A DNA stretch of 24,606 nt from Plicaturopsis crispa FD-325 SS-3 (taxonomy: Eukaryota > Basidiomycota > Agaricomycetes > Amylocorticiales > Amylocorticiaceae): the NCBI GenBank assembly GCA_000827205.1, contig KN832556.1, forward strand, positions 125,708 to 150,313. Direction: 5' to 3'. The notes beneath the pieces were generated by a model. That model worked only from the letters and a program-made list of their open reading frames with translations, did not search any database and was not told the origin of the DNA. The translations under genes were made by a program, and so were the position numbers. Positions 21,702 to 24,606 of this stretch are shown here, one piece after another. Within the stretch, counting starts at the first letter, position 1, and each line of letters opens with the position of its first letter.

Positions 21702-23549
21702 TCACAAATTTGCGAACCGGTTGAGCAACTCGCGCGCGGTCGGGCGCGCCGTAGGATTAGCATCGCAGCCGCCTGCGAGCGCACTGGCAACAGCAAGGGG
21801 AACGCCCTCCAAACGCTCAGCCTCCCCGATACTCCCGTCCGCCAGCTTCGCCAGGAACGAGGTAGGGTAAGAGTTGCTGCTACGGGATGGGAGCCGGCCC
21901 TTGAACATCTGCGGACAGAGGGGGCCGTTAAGTACGGATGAAGGGAACAAGGCGACTTCCAGCGCGACGCACCACCTGTACCGTGGCTACCAGGCTGTAG
22001 ATGTCGCCCGCTAGTGTGGGCTGGCGCAACTCATCGCAATCCGTGGGTAGCATTTCCGGCGCCTGCGTGTGGTAGTGGGATGGAATCTGCCCGGGATCTA
22101 TGACGCTCCGCATAAGGGTATGAAAGCCTGCGTCGACGAGGGCGGCGCGCTTGTCGGCACGAATAAGTATGTTATGCTATGTTGTACTGAGCGCATTGGA
22201 CTTTTCAGTGTGGTTTCGAGACGTACAGGACTGATATTCCCGTGCACGACGCCTTGCTCGTGCAACGCAGCCAGAGTAGCGAGCACGTCTTTGATCTGTG
22301 GACCGCTGAGCGCTGAGCACTTCACGGTGTTCATCCACTTACCCATGGGACGATGAGGTGAGTCATTCCGGCATTGCTGGTCAAGTAGTCGATTGCATTC
22401 CCGTTGACAAAGTATGGCATTGCAATCAAGATAGCGAGGGGGTCGATGTTGACTGTATAGACCGGGGTCGTACCTCCGATGGCATTAGATATGGAGAGAA
22501 GCAACATCAACCGCTGCATGGACAGAGATGCCTGGTCAAAAAACGCAAATACTAGTATCAGAAAACATACAGTGATTAAGACCTGAGAGCGGGGCAGCAC
22601 GACGCTGCGTAATTTCTTCTGTACGACCTGTGAAACGTAGCTTAGTCCCTATGTTCTGACCGGAAGTTGGGCGTATTTTGCCTGACCTGTACGCCGTTGG
22701 CATTGTTCAAGTCCGCACTCCACTCATAGTATGGTGACATAGGCGGTAGCTATGGGGCCAAAAATCAGCATTAATGCCGGCGGCGTGTACCAAGCTCAAG
22801 ACCACTCACGGGATTGGACATGATATTCAGATAAGGAGTCCCTGCAGCTGGCCAAGGAAGGGGGAGGTACAATGATATGGTGCCGACCCACCTATGAGCG
22901 TCACATCTTGCACTCTTATACTCGGACAAAGTGTGAAGTTACATAGGCGGACCCAATATAACGCACTTATGAAGAAGTCGTGGGCGTTGCGTGGCTAAGT
23001 AGAACGCCTGATTGTCATTCTTCTTACCGGTCACTGCCGATCGTCGGCCTAGCTCGATATAGGTGCCACCAACTGCGGCGGATGCATATGGTGACCCTGG
23101 ACCAAATCGACCGTCACCGGTTCTGCGAAGCGGCTCGTATCTTTCCTCTTATTTGTAAGTACATAAAGTATATGGCATGACGAGTCGTGCTGACCTCCAT
23201 TCTGTAGCGAAGCGGTAGTATCGGTGCAGGGATTCCTTGGCTAACGAACACGCGAACGGTCAACAAATGTCTCGAAGCTCGAGCGGGATTGAGATTCCGT
23301 TGAATTATGCATGCATTGTGTTAGCGCAAAGACTAGACACGATGTCACCACATTGACAGCAATCATATCGTCTGACTATGGGCACAGGACATAGTTTGTT
23401 TTCGGTCGCAGGTGCAGAAAGAGGCGGAAAGAAAACATAATCCGAGTTGTGTGATCACTCAAGTACTCACCTTCCGAGCACATGCCGATCTTTGGGGCGC
23501 CACATTCTGCTCTGCCAACACACAGCATCGTGTAGCTTGGGTGAAACAT
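21702..23549 (-). CDS. Degenerate protein kinase (predicted pseudokinase)
   Basis: Model: complement join(23471..23549, 23195..23240, 22953..23140, 22892..22906, 22810..22841, 22687..22749, 22583..22627, 22343..22531, 22227..22295, 21976..22176, 21702..21908), 377 residues. The C-lobe is clear: hinge MPYFVNGNAIDYL (194-206), catalytic loop HGNISPHN (237-244), DAGF (257-260) in place of DFG, APE (281-283), GDIYSLVATV (299-308) and the RPTARELL end (364-371). The catalytic Asp of H-x-D is Asn (N239) and the usual following Lys is Ser. A glycine loop and the beta-3 Lys are not visible. The gene therefore probably scaffolds or regulates rather than phosphorylates. Exons downstream of the ATG at 22821 are well supported; those upstream (two very small, one 46-bp intron, one 230-bp intron) are fitted by phase and are less certain. 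Confidence 0.6.
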
Positions 23550-24259
23550 TAATTGGACAGTTTGTTGAGATAGTGAGCCTGAGGAGTTTGTTTGTCCCAC
23601 ATAGTCGCCCTGGAGCCGTGAGCGCGTGAGCACACGCGCATCAAATATATATCTGCGAGTCCGGGATTTCAAAGATGGCCAGAGCATATGGCCCGGGGCC
23701 TGCAGTGTACACGACATGTCCTCGATTTAAAAAGGATGCACGTACTTAGTGTACAGTGTACACTCCGTGCGAGTGGTCTCAGGGAGAATAAACGTCATTC
23801 GACCTGATAGTAGGAAGGTCCCCTCTCGTGAGACCAACGTGTTACGCGCACGCCGCCTTCTGTCGAGATATTACCATTCATTTTGAGTCGCCCTCAGGCT
23901 TTCGAAGACTTCTCGCGTACCAGGGGGTATTAGTCTCTCCTAGACAGACACCAACCGTCGTTCCTCCATTCTGTAAGGGGGTATTACTCCGGATCTAGAT
24001 TTCGATTTCGCAAGAGGGGTCCCGAGCCTCGAGGAGGAACCTGTAGTAATGAGCACAGAACTAGGACATTCTGTCTCAATCTACTTATTTACTCTTTGCA
24101 GAAGGATCCCTTTGTCCTGTACAGCTGTAATCTCCCTCCTCGCCGTGCGATAGATATGCGACTCACCCACGAAATTCAGCAAATCGATAGGACTGTCAAC
24201 TGATGACAGAATATGAGGGGTGCCCGCACACATCCTTTGTCTGTCAGGCCTGCAAAACG
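23550..24259. other. Right flank, no gene recognised
   Basis: About 700 bp. It begins with the likely promoter of the pseudokinase gene. No coding sequence is recognised beyond that. Confidence 0.55.
23645..23651 (-). promoter_or_regulatory. Possible TATA box of the pseudokinase gene
   Basis: TATATAT on the minus strand lies 96 bp upstream of the ATG at 23549. This distance resembles the other TATA-to-ATG distances in the window and gives some support to the upstream start. Confidence 0.35.
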
Positions 24260-24263
24260 TTTT

Positions 24264-24297
24264 CCACCAGCGGGAATTGAACCCAGGACCTCCCGGC
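24264..24297 (-). other. tRNA 3'-half-like sequence
   Basis: On the minus strand CGGGAGGTCCTGGGTTCAA continues into TTCCCGCTGGTGG, resembling the T arm and acceptor end of a tRNA and including a B-box-like GGTTCAATTCC. The T stem has one mismatch and no 5' half or A box is present: the upstream sequence is an AT-rich palindrome. It is not a complete tRNA gene. Confidence 0.4.
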
Positions 24298-24299
24298 AA

Positions 24300-24325
24300 T
24301 TATATTCGATTATAATCGAATATAA
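24300..24325. repeat. Perfect 26-bp AT-rich palindrome
   Basis: The sequence is its own reverse complement: TTATATTCGATTA followed by its mirror. A further copy of the half-arm (CGAATATAA) follows at 24327-24335. Confidence 0.85.
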
Positions 24326-24352
24326 GCGAATATAAGGTCTTATAATGAGGTT

Positions 24353-24388
24353 ATGAATTTCAACACAAGTCAACGCGTCGAAATTCAT
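24353..24388. repeat. Inverted repeat ATGAATTTC/GAAATTCAT
   Basis: Arms at 24353-24361 and 24380-24388 are perfectly complementary over nine bases with an 18-bp spacer. The right arm overlaps the start of the 27-bp tandem repeat. Confidence 0.7.
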
Positions 24389-24443
24389 GACGTCATAGTC
24401 TTTGTCAGCATTCATGACGTCATAGTCTTTGTCAGCATTCATG
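24383..24443. repeat. 27-bp tandem repeat, 2.3 copies, each with TGACGTCA
   Basis: Copies at 24383-24409 and 24410-24436 are identical; a partial third (ATTCATG) ends at 24443. Each full copy contains the palindrome ATGACGTCAT, a full CRE/ATF-type bZIP site, at 24387-24396 and 24414-24423. Confidence 0.85.
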
Positions 24444-24606
24444 GACTCTTGCAAACTTTTCTCTTCATCTCTTTTCCTCAGTCGCTTCGCTATTATTGCA
24501 GCACGGCTGAGGTATGTTGTTTATAGCATTCTCTACACTACATTACATTACTTACCACTGTACTAGACGCATTTGCTGCGCACTTCATAGGTACAGTTTA
24601 ATCGAG

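Noticed and set aside
22207-22346. Uninterrupted reading from the minus-strand ATG at 22346 through the catalytic loop
   Set aside because: The frame after HGNISP reads into non-kinase sequence and a stop. Splicing at 22226/22177 restores HNILI and the DAG motif.
23376-23470. Extension of the minus-strand frame past the GTGAGT donor at 23470
   Set aside because: The donor is strong and its phase fits the next exon at 23240, so the sequence beyond it is read as intron, although the 230-bp intron is long.

Overview
The window looks like nuclear DNA of a filamentous basidiomycete, most likely an agaricomycete (mushroom or bracket fungus). The reasons are closely packed genes on both strands, many short introns (mostly 45-65 bp, GT..AG, often with a CTAAC/CTGAC branch site), tiny exons, and the gene families present. 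Taxonomy below class level cannot be read from the sequence. All gene models below are hand-spliced from reading frame, splice signals and phase; none has transcript support.

Layout, left to right: a gene-free left flank (1-813); A (+, 814-1763) a small single-pass membrane protein with a Ser-Pro tail; B (+, 2189-3339) a RING E3 ligase with two SUMO-interaction-like motifs; C (-, 3836-6082) a 12-exon seven-helix receptor of the fungal cAMP-receptor/Git3-like type, containing a 7-nt micro-exon; D (-, 7024-8395) polyubiquitin with five units; E (+, 9355-10507) an HMG-box protein whose box is split by about 70 residues; G (-, 10979-11718) a divergent HMG-box-like protein; F (+, 12354-13082) an HMG-box protein with a normal box; H (-, 13384-14328) the ribosome-biogenesis factor Rrp17/Nop25; I (+, 14579-16385) a FAM72 homologue with a long disordered tail; J (-, 17022-18356) an unrecognised protein with an internal duplication; K (-, 19097-20020) the ER-Golgi SNARE Bos1/membrin; a gene-poor stretch (20021-21701); L (-, 21702-23549) a degenerate protein kinase lacking the catalytic Asp; and a right flank with palindromes and a 27-bp tandem repeat.

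Most genes are unrelated housekeeping or signalling genes. They do not form an operon-like pathway. Two groupings deserve attention. The first is the cluster of three HMG-box genes (E, G, F) within about 3.7 kb, which looks like local duplication followed by divergence. The second is ubiquitin/SUMO biology in the left half (B and D), which may be coincidence. The best candidates for new biology are the split HMG box and its cluster, the SIM-plus-RING protein, the Asn-for-Asp pseudokinase, and the self-duplicated protein J with introns that preserve the reading frame.
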